Origin: Solicoccozyma terricola
Lineage: Eukaryota; Basidiomycota; Tremellomycetes; Filobasidiales; Piskurozymaceae
Length of the DNA: 64,000 nucleotides
Direction of reading: 5' to 3'
Assembly (NCBI GenBank): GCA_001600875.1
Contig: BCLD01000022.1
Span: 192,364-256,363 of the forward strand
Positions 47,219 to 57,085 of this stretch are shown here, one piece after another. The notes under the pieces are model-generated. The model was not told the origin of the DNA. It did no database searches and worked only from the letters and a program-made list of their open reading frames with translations. The position numbers and the translations under genes were made by a program. The stretch's first letter is position 1, and every line of letters begins with the position of its first letter.

Positions 47219-48792
47219 TTATATCTTGCCTTCCCAGTCCCTCATGCTAGCCTCCATCAATACGATGAAAGACTGACCTTCGGGGCTAAGATTCCGCCTC
47301 AATCGTTCGTCATGTATGTCACACACATCCCCGAGAATGCCACTTGGTGAAATCCGATTATAAATAGCAGCACGAGCATGGTGAGCCCATGTTAGGTGGG
47401 TAGTGGAAAGTCCAAGGTATGCAAGTCGGCTGTGTGTATAGCTTGTCAGTTATGCCCTGCCTCAGAAGATCAGTGTGACCTACTATGCACAGTACACGAG
47501 CATGGCCGTCCCACAGGATTCTTCAAATGAATCAGGCTCGTCGATGTAATTCAGGATCATACCGGACGGTGCCTGTGGTGGTGCAAGGATGTTAGTAAAA
47601 CCCACCATTGTGGAAGGCAGAAACATACCGCTCGTGTAACAGCTGCTGTCACTATCTCCCCCGACCAATCATGAAGGTCATTGATCTCCTTCTGCATTTC
47701 ACTGACCCATGGTGATCTCATGATTGTAGCAAGGACCCTCAGCATCCCCGCTGCTGCCCAAGCGTTACCTATAGGAGGATGAAGTTTCAACGAGGCTGCC
47801 AAATCCAACACCCCAACAGCTCACTCGTTGCCCAGCAGAATGGATCACTCTTCCCACTTCCATCGCCTAATATGATATGTTTCCAAAGACCTGTATCTGG
47901 GTTCCGGAAATGAGTGCGCTGAAGACCGCATTGTTTGTAGGACCATGATAGAAGATCACGGTTGGATGTGAGGAGTGCATAGTATGCCTGTATGATTAAA
48001 GGAAATTAGATGAGAGCGCGGGCGCCGTCATGTATGCGAATCATAACTCACTACAGAAGGCGGTGCCATATAGACAAAGTCAGCCCATAGACTAAGCTCT
48101 CGAACTCGATGAGATAGAGCCCCATCATCCGTCTGTGCGTGATGAAGATCAAAGTTTGCACCCAAGAGCACTCGCTGAGAGCTCACTTTTGCAACATCAT
48201 TCAACAGAAAGTCGATCTGCTTCTCCACGGCATCCACCCATCCGACAACCGGTGCATCCTCCCCGGCTACCTCCTTCAACGGATCTGATGGAATCTCCCC
48301 TGACAAATGAGCTAACAAACAGCACGTTATGAGTGATGCAGGATCTGACGTCGAGTCGTCACGCAACAAGATTTTTCCAAGCCCAAGTGGGAATGACTTT
48401 ACTGTTGGACGATGAGATAATGCCCAGTGAGCTTGTGTGAAGACTGCAGCCGGTACATATGGAGATGGAGGTGATGGCGAGGAGAGGAGAGGTGCGGAGA
48501 AGGAAGGTGAGAATGGGGTAAGGGTTGGAGTTTCGAGTTCAAGGATTGCTTGTGCGTAGGTGCCTGACGGGATGCGGAAGGTGGTTAGATGCATGCAGAC
48601 AGTGCCACACATAAATCCACATACTACGTTCCCATCTAGATTCAGTGGAGACAACGTAGATATCGTCAGATTGGGAGCTGTGCTTGCCGGAACACCGAAA
48701 ATCATGTCTCACCCTTGCAGACTCGTCCTACCCGCCACTTCCACTACCTTGCGAAGCAGATCTCCATCCATCCGAGGTGGAATAAACGACAT
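47219..48792 (-). CDS. GH105-like unsaturated glucuronyl/rhamnogalacturonyl hydrolase
   Basis: Six-hairpin glycosidase (GH88/GH105 fold); such enzymes remove the unsaturated uronic acid from oligosaccharides left by polysaccharide lyases, for example in rhamnogalacturonan. Start 48792 (MSFIPPRMDGDLLRKVVEVA), then SLQGWERSMWIY after an intron. Next come AILELETPTLTPFSP, LCADFVYMAPP-like sequence (read as LWADFVYMAPPS near 48070), TGLWKHIILGD, GNAWAAAGMLRVLATIMRS and GTAMLVY. The last exon runs YLGLSTTHLTWAHHARAAIY, SPSGILGDVCDIHDERLRR, EGQSFIVLMEASMRDWEG, stop 47219-47221. No clear signal peptide, so probably intracellular. The junction between WERSMWIY and GTYAQAIL does not fit a canonical GT/AG splice, so the gene model there is uncertain. 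The 3' end is copied in cassettes A and D. Confidence 0.75.
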
Positions 48793-49669
48793 TAGTGGAT
48801 CTATCCGAGCTATGATGGTCGATGGATTGATGTTATTCCATGTTGTGAGTATCGTTTAACGACATATGACAAGATCGGGGGATCGCCGAAAACGGTGACT
48901 AACGCCGGGTGGCAACTTGTCGCGCTTTTTGGTGATATCCACGAACGACGACCATTCAGAAAGTGTACAAGTTCCTCTCATATCTAGGGTTCTACAAGGT
49001 GAGAGTTGAGGGATGAGAGGGCGATGAGAGATGCTCGATTCTCGATTCTGAGATCGGGCTTAATTGGGTTTCGTCGTTGAAGAAGACGGACAAAAAACAT
49101 GGTCGGCGCATGAAGGAGCGGTAATCCATATGAATCGCAGGTGGTACTGTATCCTGATATGATCCAACAGCGTTTGCCAGCCTATTCCTCTGAACGAGAC
49201 ATGAAAAAATATGAGGATTCAAGCAGTCACAATATCGTCTAAGAACTGCAGCCGGCCCTACACAGTCATACCGCCTAAGTACCTTTCCCCCGCCCTTGCA
49301 ATGCCTAAATTTCTAATTTCAGCATCTAAATACGAGCACACACCCTTCCAGTGCGAATATCGCAGCATATCACCCCCTTTTGCCCCATGCTGGGGGATGT
49401 TCTACTAGGCTACGTATGACATCAGTCGACCCCTATCATCCATCCGCGGTGCAATTATTTGGCCACGTGGGTTACTCCACCGATCAATGACTCGAGATTT
49501 GGGGTTTCGCAAAGAAAATCAGTGTAGAGCCAGCGAGCATATCAAGTACATTCACTTACAATTACTGTCTTTTACAATCGGATACCATACGTACCATCTG
49601 TGAGTATCATATGGATGACCACAATCTCACAGCCTAACCTTTCATCATATCTTCCAGCAACGCCAAAAG
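48793..49669. other. Divergent promoter region, GH105 and histidine phosphatase
   Basis: No gene recognised. Contains CACGTGGG at 49464-49471, a Pho4-type core, and short C/T-rich stretches. Open frames are short and lack codon structure. Confidence 0.5.
49464..49469. promoter_or_regulatory. CACGTG(GG), Pho4-like site before the phosphatase gene
   Basis: CACGTGGG is the preferred Pho4 site in ascomycete yeasts (CACGTGGG/T). It lies 201 bp upstream of the PMU1-like start. The link to phosphate control is inference. Confidence 0.35.
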
Positions 49670-51556
49670 ATGTCTTACCAACCTGACGATATCCCAACCA
49701 TCTCATCCACTCCTTCTCTAACATCCGGTACCCCTTCATACGGTGCTACCACACTCACTACACCCACCACCATTTCTCCATCTGAAGACGAATTCGCCGA
49801 ACAATGGAATACAAACAAGTTATCAACTGCTCGTGCTTCTGCTGAAGGCGTAGATGATGCGTTCCTTGCGTATGAGATGCCGGAGGTGCCTGCAGGGTAT
49901 GTTGTGGGTACAGCTGCGGTATTGGGAGGCGAGAATGGGGAGTATGGGAATGAAGGTGAAGGAAGAGATAGTAGTGGAGATAAATATCTGTACGAGGTGA
50001 GAGGTCTTTGGAAGTCTTACGGAAGATGAATGGTGTGGTACAGCGGCTGATGTTGGGTTGTTTGCGCTGGGTCTGGTGTCGTGGGGTTTGGGATAGGTTG
50101 TAAGGGGATTCTTCAAGCAGAATGATGAGACATTTCCAAGGATGAGTCCAGAGGAAATGGTGAGTTGAATTGGGGTGATGTGTTTTGGAGTTTCAACGTG
50201 AAGCGTGGTCAGGGATGGAAGAACGGAATGATATACCAGAAATGTCATTGCCCATCGTTACGACGTCTTTGCGTAGAAAGAGGGGGGGTTACTCAGCTTG
50301 CTTTCCCGAGAAGTAATCCGCTGAACGCTTCAACCTTCTGGTTTCGATCCAGCTTTCAAATTCGTTCGGATTGATTGATAATTCTCCCGAACGATGGGAC
50401 AACTTCAAATCTGACATTCAAAGTGAGTCTTCGGTCTTGGAAAATCTTGCTTTGAACTTTGGGGAAGCTTACTCGGGATATAATTCGTGAATTGCGTAGA
50501 ATTAAGGGAATCAGCGCCTGAGAATGTTCAGTACAAGGTGCTGTTCTGCGGTGAGGAGTCTCTCAAGATCATTTATGAGCCGACCACTCATTACCCCTCC
50601 AATCGAACAGGTCGCCATGGAGAAGGCCACCATAATCTTCACTCTGCTAGATACGATGCTCTTGTACGTCCAATTTCTCAAATCATTTTCGGTCGTCAAT
50701 CGACAAACTGAATGGATGAGGGTATCTCTCTATATAGGAATGGGAATTCTTTTGGGCTAAAAAGAATGGAGATTCGAGAGGGACTTGGGGTCCAGATGCT
50801 GAATTGACTGAGATAGGAGAGGGTCAAGCTCTGGTGAGAAAGTCGGTGGTACGATGGTTTGATTGATGACTGACATTGATTAATGTCGACGCAGGCCGTT
50901 CAACGAGGATGGAAGGCAAATCTCGCGTCCGGAGCACCTAAGCCAGAGACCTTCTGGCTCTCACCACTTACTCGGACGGCCAACACCATGAGGCTTAGTT
51001 TTGGAGATCTGCTTGATGGAGAGAACCCGCTGTTCGTTGAAGATTTAAGGGAGATCTATGGGGTTCATACTTGTGATATGCGGAGATCGAAGGTGAGCCC
51101 GGGGATTTCCGGGAAGATTTGCGGTATAGTTGCTGAATGAGACTCGTGGATCTGGCCTCAGACGTACCTTGCTGAACGGTTCCCAAATTATAAGTTTGAG
51201 CCGGGATTCTCGGAGGAGGATCCGTGGTGGCATCCTGGTGAGTACTGAAGTTGGATGTATGTCCCGTAACAGTGCTGACATTATCGCCACCGCCTCGCAG
51301 AGGAACGAGAGCAGGAGGTCGAGCGACGAGGACGACTTCGGAGGTTGGCTGACAAGCTGTTCGATGAGGATGACAAGACCTGTGGGTGTGACTGCGGATG
51401 AAAAATAGAGGTGGCGCTGACGACATGTCTACAGATATCTCCTTGACCTCCCACGCGTGTGCTCTCCGATCGCTGATGGCAATTCTTGACCACGATATTG
51501 TGAAGCTCGAGACCGGTGAGATGATTCCTATCGTCGTCAAAGCCACAAAGCAATAG
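49670..51556 (+). CDS. Histidine-phosphatase superfamily protein, PMU1-like
   Basis: Phosphoglycerate-mutase-like phosphatase of the fungal PMU1 group. The N-terminal exon (MSYQPDDIPTISS, start 49670) is low-complexity. Conserved pieces follow on separate exons: GFFKQNDETFPRMSPEEM, SFGLIDNSPERWDNF, NVQYKVLFCG joined by splicing to RHGEGHHNLHSARYD (the RHG motif with the phospho-acceptor His), WGPDAELTEIGEGQAL, and FWLSPLTRTANTMRLSF, which holds the second-half Arg. ISLTSHACALRSLMAILDH supplies the second catalytic His, in SH rather than GH. It ends IPIVVKATKQ, stop 51554-51556. Natural substrate is unknown; yeast relatives act on phosphate esters. It converges on BUD22 with only 71 bp between stops. 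Confidence 0.85.
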
Positions 51557-51627
51557 AAGGAATGGCAACGCTGGACGTGCCATTATAGAGAGATGTAAAT
51601 ATATGCATACAGGATGTTCCTTGCCCC

Positions 51628-52384
51628 TCAATCGAAAACGATTTTCTTCGCCTTTGGTGCACTAGCCATAGCCATCTCCTTTTCTTTCCGAAGACGCGCT
51701 GCTTCCCATGAGGGGTGTATGGCTTTAGGTGTTTCCGCGGGTCCAGGTGGTTTCGGGGAAGCGATCGACGTCGTTGTCGCGCCTGTCCCTGTCGCCGCCG
51801 CCGCGGCCGACTTCTTCTCCCACGGTTTGCTAGCTGGAGCGCGTTTCCCCCATCCGCTGTCCCCGACGACGACCGCACCTTTCCCAACAGGACGACCCGT
51901 TTGAGCACCCATAAACTTGGATGCCATTTCTTGACGTTTCTCTTCCTCTTGTTGTTTCTTGACGTGATTTGCATTTTGTCCGTATTTCTTCTCCCAGATA
52001 CTGTATGTGTGTGTGTGTGTGTGGATCGGGGGGATTGAGCTTGTGGAGGGACTGTACAATACACAACACGACGGGACTGTAGAACTCACGCTTTCCTCTC
52101 CCTTTGACCTCTTCTATTCTTACGTATACTTTCCCCTGCACCACGCTTCGCATCTCGTCTATCATCCTCATCCGGATCCGAAAACCCGTCGTCTGAACGA
52201 TCACCTAGTGTGTATCCTGCCGACAGTGATGGTAAGAAAAGCGATGATTTGATGGGTTTGGAGGTGGGTAAAGACGTGGTACCGCGTTTTGCTGGGAGAG
52301 TCGGTTTGATTGGTTTTGATTTAGATTGTCGGATTGTCGATTCCTCATCATCACTCTCGTCTTCGTCCTCATCGTCTTCACTAC

Positions 52385-52416
<32 letters not shown>

Positions 52417-53668
52417 ATTGAACCACTCTCCCAACCAGCAGCATCAACCGCCAACTCCTCTCTCATTTCCTTCTCCCTAATCTCATCCTCATATTCTCTC
52501 CTCAAACCTTGTCTCTCAACATTCATCCCTCCCTTCTTCCCTTTCAATCCTTCATTCTTCATCCCATCAACCATCCCACCAACAACCTTTGTATTCAATT
52601 TCTTCTTCAATTTCGCACTTTCTTCTCCAATCACCCATCCTATAACACCTTTAACAACCTCACCGACACCTTTTGCACTGAACAATCTATTCTCTAATTT
52701 AATTTGAACCTCTCCATTCGATGATTCGCCTTTAGGGTCTTGTGATTGCGTTGGTGTGGATGGGAAAAGAGAAGGGATGGTAGAAGTGTGGGTTCGAAGA
52801 AGAGGGTGTTTTCGGAGTTTGAGGGTGAGTAGGGATGAAGAGATGGGTTGGAGGTTGATGTGCTGGTTTGTTTTTCGAGAGAAGGGGAGCGGGGTTGTTC
52901 AGAGGGTATATTTAGGGAAGGAGGAACACTCGATGAAATCAAGACACCCACCTTGATAGCTTCTAATTGAATTTCCAAATCTTTTAAATCCTGTTGTGCG
53001 TCAATAGGTTTCGTTCTATCAAAATAAAGTAAAACCATCAAAGTACATTCAGCAAATGACCAAGGTGGGATAACGCCGAATGGAGAGAAGGAGATGACTC
53101 TGGAGAAAATAAAAAAAAGCCGATAGAGAACTGCAACTCACCTTAGGTATTTGACTTTTTTGATTAATCGTTGAGTTTCTGTTATTTTTGCTTTTTTGAG
53201 GATTGTATGTAATGATTTCAATGCTTGTGGCTGTGAAAAGCAGAATAAGAAAAATCGTTTTTCGGCGTTAAACCCCAATCCTCAAACTCCGTGGATTCGA
53301 TGTATGTCCCAAAATAAAAACCCCGAAGAAGAAAAGCAAGAAAAGCTTACAATCCGTTGTTTTATCATCTCCAAATCCACCACATCACCCTTCCCTTCAT
53401 CTTCAACATTCAATACCAATTCTTCTCCATCATCCAATTTCCTTCTCTTTCTCATCCCATCCATTTCATCTCCACCTTCCATCGTACTTTTCCCCTCAAT
53501 ATCTTCCACATCAGCCGCTTGAGCAGCCAACACAGCAGCAGCAGCGGCAATAGCAGCTTCTTTAGCGAGTTGTCTCTGTTTTCCTGTTCTTTTTCTTTTT
53601 GTTGTTGTTGGAGGTGATGATGTGATATCTGGGATATCTGTGGGTGGTGTGGGGATTGGAGATGACAT
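51628..53668 (-). CDS. BUD22: BUD22-family ribosome biogenesis protein
   Basis: Nucleolar factor of the 90S pre-ribosome (BUD22/SRFBP1 family), acting in 18S rRNA processing. Start 53668 (MSSPIPTPPTDIPD) leads into a basic TKRKRTGKQRQLAKEA segment. The conserved helical block is split over small exons: QALKSLHTILKKAKITETQ, RLIKKVKYLR, then FDRTKPIDAQQDLKDLEIQL. A middle exon encodes GVGEVVKGVIGWVIGEESAK and a long acidic run of Asp from an (ATC)n repeat (52388-52414). The C-terminal BUD22 signature is RKNRRGQRERKA then WEKKYGQNANHVKK and IHPSWEAARLRKEKE, finishing APKAKKIVFD, stop 51628-51630. Five or more exons. Two CACGTG elements lie 107 and 130 bp upstream of the start. Confidence 0.88.
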
Positions 53669-53774
53669 GGTGGATGGGTGTGGGTGGGGGTGGGTGAGAT
53701 ACGTTGGGATACTGTGTTGGGAAATAGTATTATATGGTGTAGGTTGAGAATGATTGAAATGGATGGATGGATGA

Positions 53775-53803
53775 CACGTGATAGTGGGCAGGTGGATCAC
53801 GTG
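53775..53803. promoter_or_regulatory. Paired CACGTG elements upstream of BUD22
   Basis: Two CACGTG cores (53775-53780 and 53798-53803), 17 bp apart, 107 and 130 bp upstream of the BUD22 start. The spacing matches the single elements upstream of UTP20, SEN1 and NUP84. Confidence 0.4.
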
Positions 53804-53820
53804 TTGTTTACAATTACAAC

Positions 53821-53868
53821 AGGGAAGGAGGGAGGGAAGGAGGGAAGGAGGGAAGGGAGGGAGGGAGA
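53821..53868. repeat. GGGA/GGAA purine microsatellite
   Basis: Tandem GGGAGGGAAGGA-type units, all purine on the plus strand. Such tracts can form triplex DNA and exclude nucleosomes. Confidence 0.8.
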
Positions 53869-54273
53869 GTCGCATCAACCACGGAACAGTCTCAAATCAT
53901 CATCCATCGCATCATACATCGCATCCATCGCATTCATCGCATCCATCGTTCAAAAGCATTCAAAAGCATCCTCAGGTAGGACACAAACATCATCACCATC
54001 GCTACAAAGAACCCTACCAACAAACAACAAAACCTCCACTTCCATCCCATCAAAATTCGCACCCGGATTCCGGGGGACAAGTCGTGTGACGGTCCCCGTT
54101 CTTTTCAAAAAAAAACAAGGTTTGGGTGTTGGTGAAATAGATGACAACGGGTTTGTTAAGTCGAGGGTATAGGGAATAAAAATCGTATCGAACAAAGGCT
54201 CCTTCGTTTGAAAAATCAGAAAACATTTTGGACAGTTGGATTTTCTCACCACCACCAACAACAACAAGAAAAA

Positions 54274-55700
54274 ATGGATATTGATACATCTACCACTACC
54301 ACATTCCCATCTTCCGCTCATCCACCAACTCCATCCATCGATATGATAACGGATATTATCGAAACACCGAGTAAGATGAAACGTAAAAGGAATGGAATGG
54401 ATGATATTGGTGGTGGTGGTGGTGGTGGTGGTGGTGACGATGATGAGAATGTTCGTGATGATGATGGAATGAATGGATTGGTTGAGTATTCGAATGGAGG
54501 AGAGAATGGGAATGGACGTACAGTTGTCGTTGATGATGATGAAGAACGAGTCGTTAAAGTATGTGTTCCGTTCATTTCTTTGTCTCTTTTTTTTTCCTTT
54601 CATTTGAATCGTCGTCTAACCTAATCCCCTAAACCCCCACCCCTCACCCCACACCACTCATAAACATTTCTTCGTCTTCTTCTTCTTCTTTTTCTTTTCG
54701 AAAACAAACCAGGTCTCACGTACTCAACCACCAACACCCACATTCCCACTCCCTCTTTCAACAAAATCATCATTCTACGGTCCCGGTCCCGGTTCTGGTC
54801 CTGGTTCTGGAAATGGAAATGGATCAGGATCAGGATCAGGATTTAACTCTACAACTCCTATTTCTATTTTCCAATCTCCGATTCATAGTCCGTTTGTTAC
54901 GCCTGGTGGTGGGAATGGAAGTGGGACTGGGTTTATGGATGGGATGAATGGGATGAATGGATTAGGGAATGGGAATGGGAACGGACATGGACATGGACAT
55001 GGGTTAAATGGAATAAATGGGTCTGGAATTGGGAATGGTATTGCTCGATTTGAAGATAGTGGAATGATGATGATGGTTGAAAATGGAACCGATAGTGATG
55101 CGTTTGTTGTTCGAGATGGAGATGGAAATGGAAATGGAAATGAGATGGATGTTGATATGTCTTCAGGGAATATTGGAGTTCAAAGAGGTAGAGAGCTTCC
55201 TGGTATGTAACACTAAATTCAATTTTAGAAAGTCCTCGAACGCTGATGGACACCCCTCTACCCCCCCCCCCCCCCCCACCCCACGCACAACGACAGATTA
55301 CTTCTCTCATCCAATATCAACATACAAATCCGAATCTCCACTCGCCGTACAACCATTCACTACAACTCTTCGTCCTATCGAACATAAAGTCGGATTATTA
55401 CAACCTGCTACGCCGATGGAAGGTGATGGGAGAGGGTTTGAGTCTCCGGGGTTGGAGAAAGAAGGGTTGAGAGCCGTTCAGGAAGCTAGGAATGTTCATG
55501 GGTGGGTTCTTCGTGGACGGGTACTGAGGCGGAGGGGTTTTGGAAGCGCTGACGTTTGTTTTCTTTTCCACGGCACGCTCAGTGCTCATTGTTCGACCAT
55601 TCCGAAATTGGTTCTATCTGAACATCCGGATCCGAAGACGGGAGAGAGGAGTATGTGGTCGATGTGTCAGAGTTGTGGGAGTTGTGAGAGGGTCGGATGA
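54274..55700 (+). CDS. Gly/Asn-rich disordered protein with C-terminal Cys motif
   Basis: Unrecognised. Starts MDIDTSTTTTFPSSAHPPTP; exon 1 has a basic KMKRKRNG patch and a Gly run from a (GGT)n repeat. Splicing at 54560/54712 continues with SRTQPPTPTFPLPL and long GNGNGSGSG, NGNGHGHGHG tracts. A second intron (55202-55294) contains an 18-base C run. A third (55504-55580, GTGGGT donor, GCTGAC branch, CAG acceptor) joins VQEARNVHG to AHCSTIPKLVLSEHPDPKTG, ERSMWSMCQSCGSCERVG, stop 55698-55700. The last 40 residues, with one Cys-His start and a CxxCxxC end, look conserved and possibly metal-binding, unlike the rest. The basic patch and disorder would suit a nuclear regulator, but no family is claimed. 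Confidence 0.6.
55261..55278. repeat. 18-base C homopolymer in an intron
   Basis: Lies in the polypyrimidine side of the second intron of the Gly/Asn-rich gene, shortly before the acceptor, where length changes could alter splicing. Confidence 0.8.
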
Positions 55701-55984
55701 TGCGTTCACAGGATTTAGTTTCAAAGGGAAATAAAAAACGGAACACTTTCCAAGCGTGGGTCGCGGGTTGCGGTTACTGTATTCAACTTCGGATCCTTTA
55801 TTCTGTATCCGCCAAAAAGGTCTTCGAGGAACATATTGTACGCATATAAACAAATTTGTTTCTGGGTATTTGGGTCGCCGGGGGTCTCTTTCCAATTCGA
55901 GAAAATTTCCGTCGTCACGTTCTGTAGATTCAAGCGCTCCTTCCAAACATCGTGACAGGTCTCTCACCAAATAGACAAGGCAGA
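55701..55984. other. 3' flank of the Gly/Asn-rich gene
   Basis: No gene recognised before the second cassette begins. Confidence 0.5.
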
Positions 55985-56235
55985 CTGACATGCCTTTGGG
56001 ATTATATATGGTGCAAGACAGACGGCGTCTCTCTTATCAGGCCTCTATTGTTAAGTGTTTCAATCAAGCTGGTATCCAATGCAAATCCATCGATTGGCTG
56101 GGATATGAACTATGATTCCCAAGCCAGGGGCATCTGAAAGGAATTGACATATATGTAAAACAACATGTGTATGGTGGTGGTATGCTCTCATTCACATGCC
56201 AGGAGAAACATGAATGGATGTGATGATGCTTCTTT
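55985..56235 (+). repeat. Cassette 5' repeat, copy D
   Basis: Matches 43970-44230 in order, including GACATGCCTTTGGGA, CTCTCTTATCAGGCC, GGGGCATCTGAAAGGAAT, ACATGTGTATGGTGGTGGTA, and CAGGAGAAACATGAATGGAT. Twelve kb separate the two copies. Confidence 0.75.
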
Positions 56236-56386
56236 TGGAGGGGAAAAGAGGGAGGGGCAGGTCGGGAGCGGTGTAAAACCCAGGAGATAATAGAGAATTG
56301 GGTGACTTTTGCCAGACACCGACTTGCAATCCACGACCACTCCATCAGACACCAGAAGAAGAACAAATCAAGACACAACAATTGCC

Positions 56387-56809
56387 ATGGCTGATGAAGA
56401 CACCCCCACAACAGGTGAAGAAAACCGATCAGGGAGTGAGGAGCCCTCCAACACTGATTCTGGCGATCACTCAAATGGGCAGTCGGTGGATGTCGGCTTA
56501 GAGGAGATTATCTCTGGGCATTCGTCAGTGTTATCGAATTGGGATGAGGGTCCTACCGAAGGTCGCTCCAAAGCTATCAAAGATGTCTCGAAGAAGTTAG
56601 CTGCTGTTGGGGCGCATGCTGCAGCTCAGAGGATGGTCAGTGAGGAAAGCCTGGGAGTGACAGTAAGGGGGAAGATGCCACCTTCGCCCCCGAACCTACT
56701 TCGGGGTCTGGGAGCGCAACTGGGGTCCAAAGTGGCGAGAGTTCAAGCGAAGTGGACTCCACGGCAACAAAGTGATGGGACAGACATTGGGAAAGATTAT
56801 AGGTGCTGA
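56387..56809 (+). CDS. Acidic Ser-rich protein, cassette copy D
   Basis: 140 residues in a single open frame. Start ATG 56387 in TTGCCATGGCTGATGAAGA, matching cassette C (TTGCCATGACTGATGAGGA). The N-terminal 35 residues are acidic and Ser/Thr-rich (MADEDTPTTGEENRSGSEEP). The middle is helical and mixed-charge (EGRSKAIKDVSKKLAAVGAH), and the C-terminus is basic (KVARVQAKWTPRQQ, ending DIGKDYRC). This is the longest uninterrupted member of the family. No known domain, signal peptide or membrane helix. It ends about 60 bp from a convergent GH105 3' fragment. Confidence 0.5.
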   Translation: MADEDTPTTGEENRSGSEEPSNTDSGDHSNGQSVDVGLEEIISGHSSVLSNWDEGPTEGRSKAIKDVSKKLAAVGAHAAAQRMVSEESLGVTVRGKMPPSPPNLLRGLGAQLGSKVARVQAKWTPRQQSDGTDIGKDYRC

Positions 56810-56829
56810 ATTTGTAGCTCTTGATCTGC

Positions 56830-57085
56830 ATCACTCCACCTATCTACCACTCATCCCCGCTTGACTTTTTGATCTTGTCTTCCCAGTCTGTAAGGACACC
56901 ACCTTCCCACGTCTCCACACACGTTGGAGCCTCGTTCAAACTCTTGCCTAATATCGCAAAACCTCCCTGTCCCCAACCAAAACCATAAGCCTTCCTGTCT
57001 CTCATCGAGACTAAAGTCCTTGCTGTCTCCTGCTACGCCCACAGTCTCTTACCAATATCAAAGTCTTCTCTGCCCGATTGGCTTG
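56830..57085 (-). pseudogene. 3' fragment of GH105-like hydrolase, copy D
   Basis: On the minus strand the sequence reads GWGQGGFAILGKSLNEAP then LTDWEDKIKKSSGDEW with a stop at about 56862-56864. It corresponds to EGQSFIVLMEASMRDWEGKI at the end of the intact GH105 gene. The 3' UTR pieces also match: CTACCACTMATCC, GTGGAGTGATGC/GTGGAGTAAGAC, GATCAAGARCTACA. The upstream exons of the hydrolase are missing, so this is a remnant carried with the cassette. Confidence 0.6.

Larger units (their letters stand above)
53669..54273. other. Divergent region with two microsatellites
   Basis: Shared upstream region of BUD22 (-) and the gene at 54274 (+). It carries CACGTG at 53775-53780 and 53798-53803, a GGGA/GGAA purine tract (53821-53868) and a CATCG-type tandem (about 53897-53950). 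No gene recognised; a 164-residue open frame here is repeat-driven. Confidence 0.5.

Noticed and set aside
48028..48705. GH105 start at 48705
   Set aside because: The frame before the TYAQAIL block is intronic-looking. The family signature WERSMWIY lies upstream in another exon, which favours ATG 48792.
53893..53950. CRISPR-like tandem repeat
   Set aside because: Units are 5-9 bp without spacers; a simple eukaryotic microsatellite.
53678..54172. 164-residue plus-strand open frame
   Set aside because: Composed mostly of translated microsatellites (GGGA and CATCG repeats).
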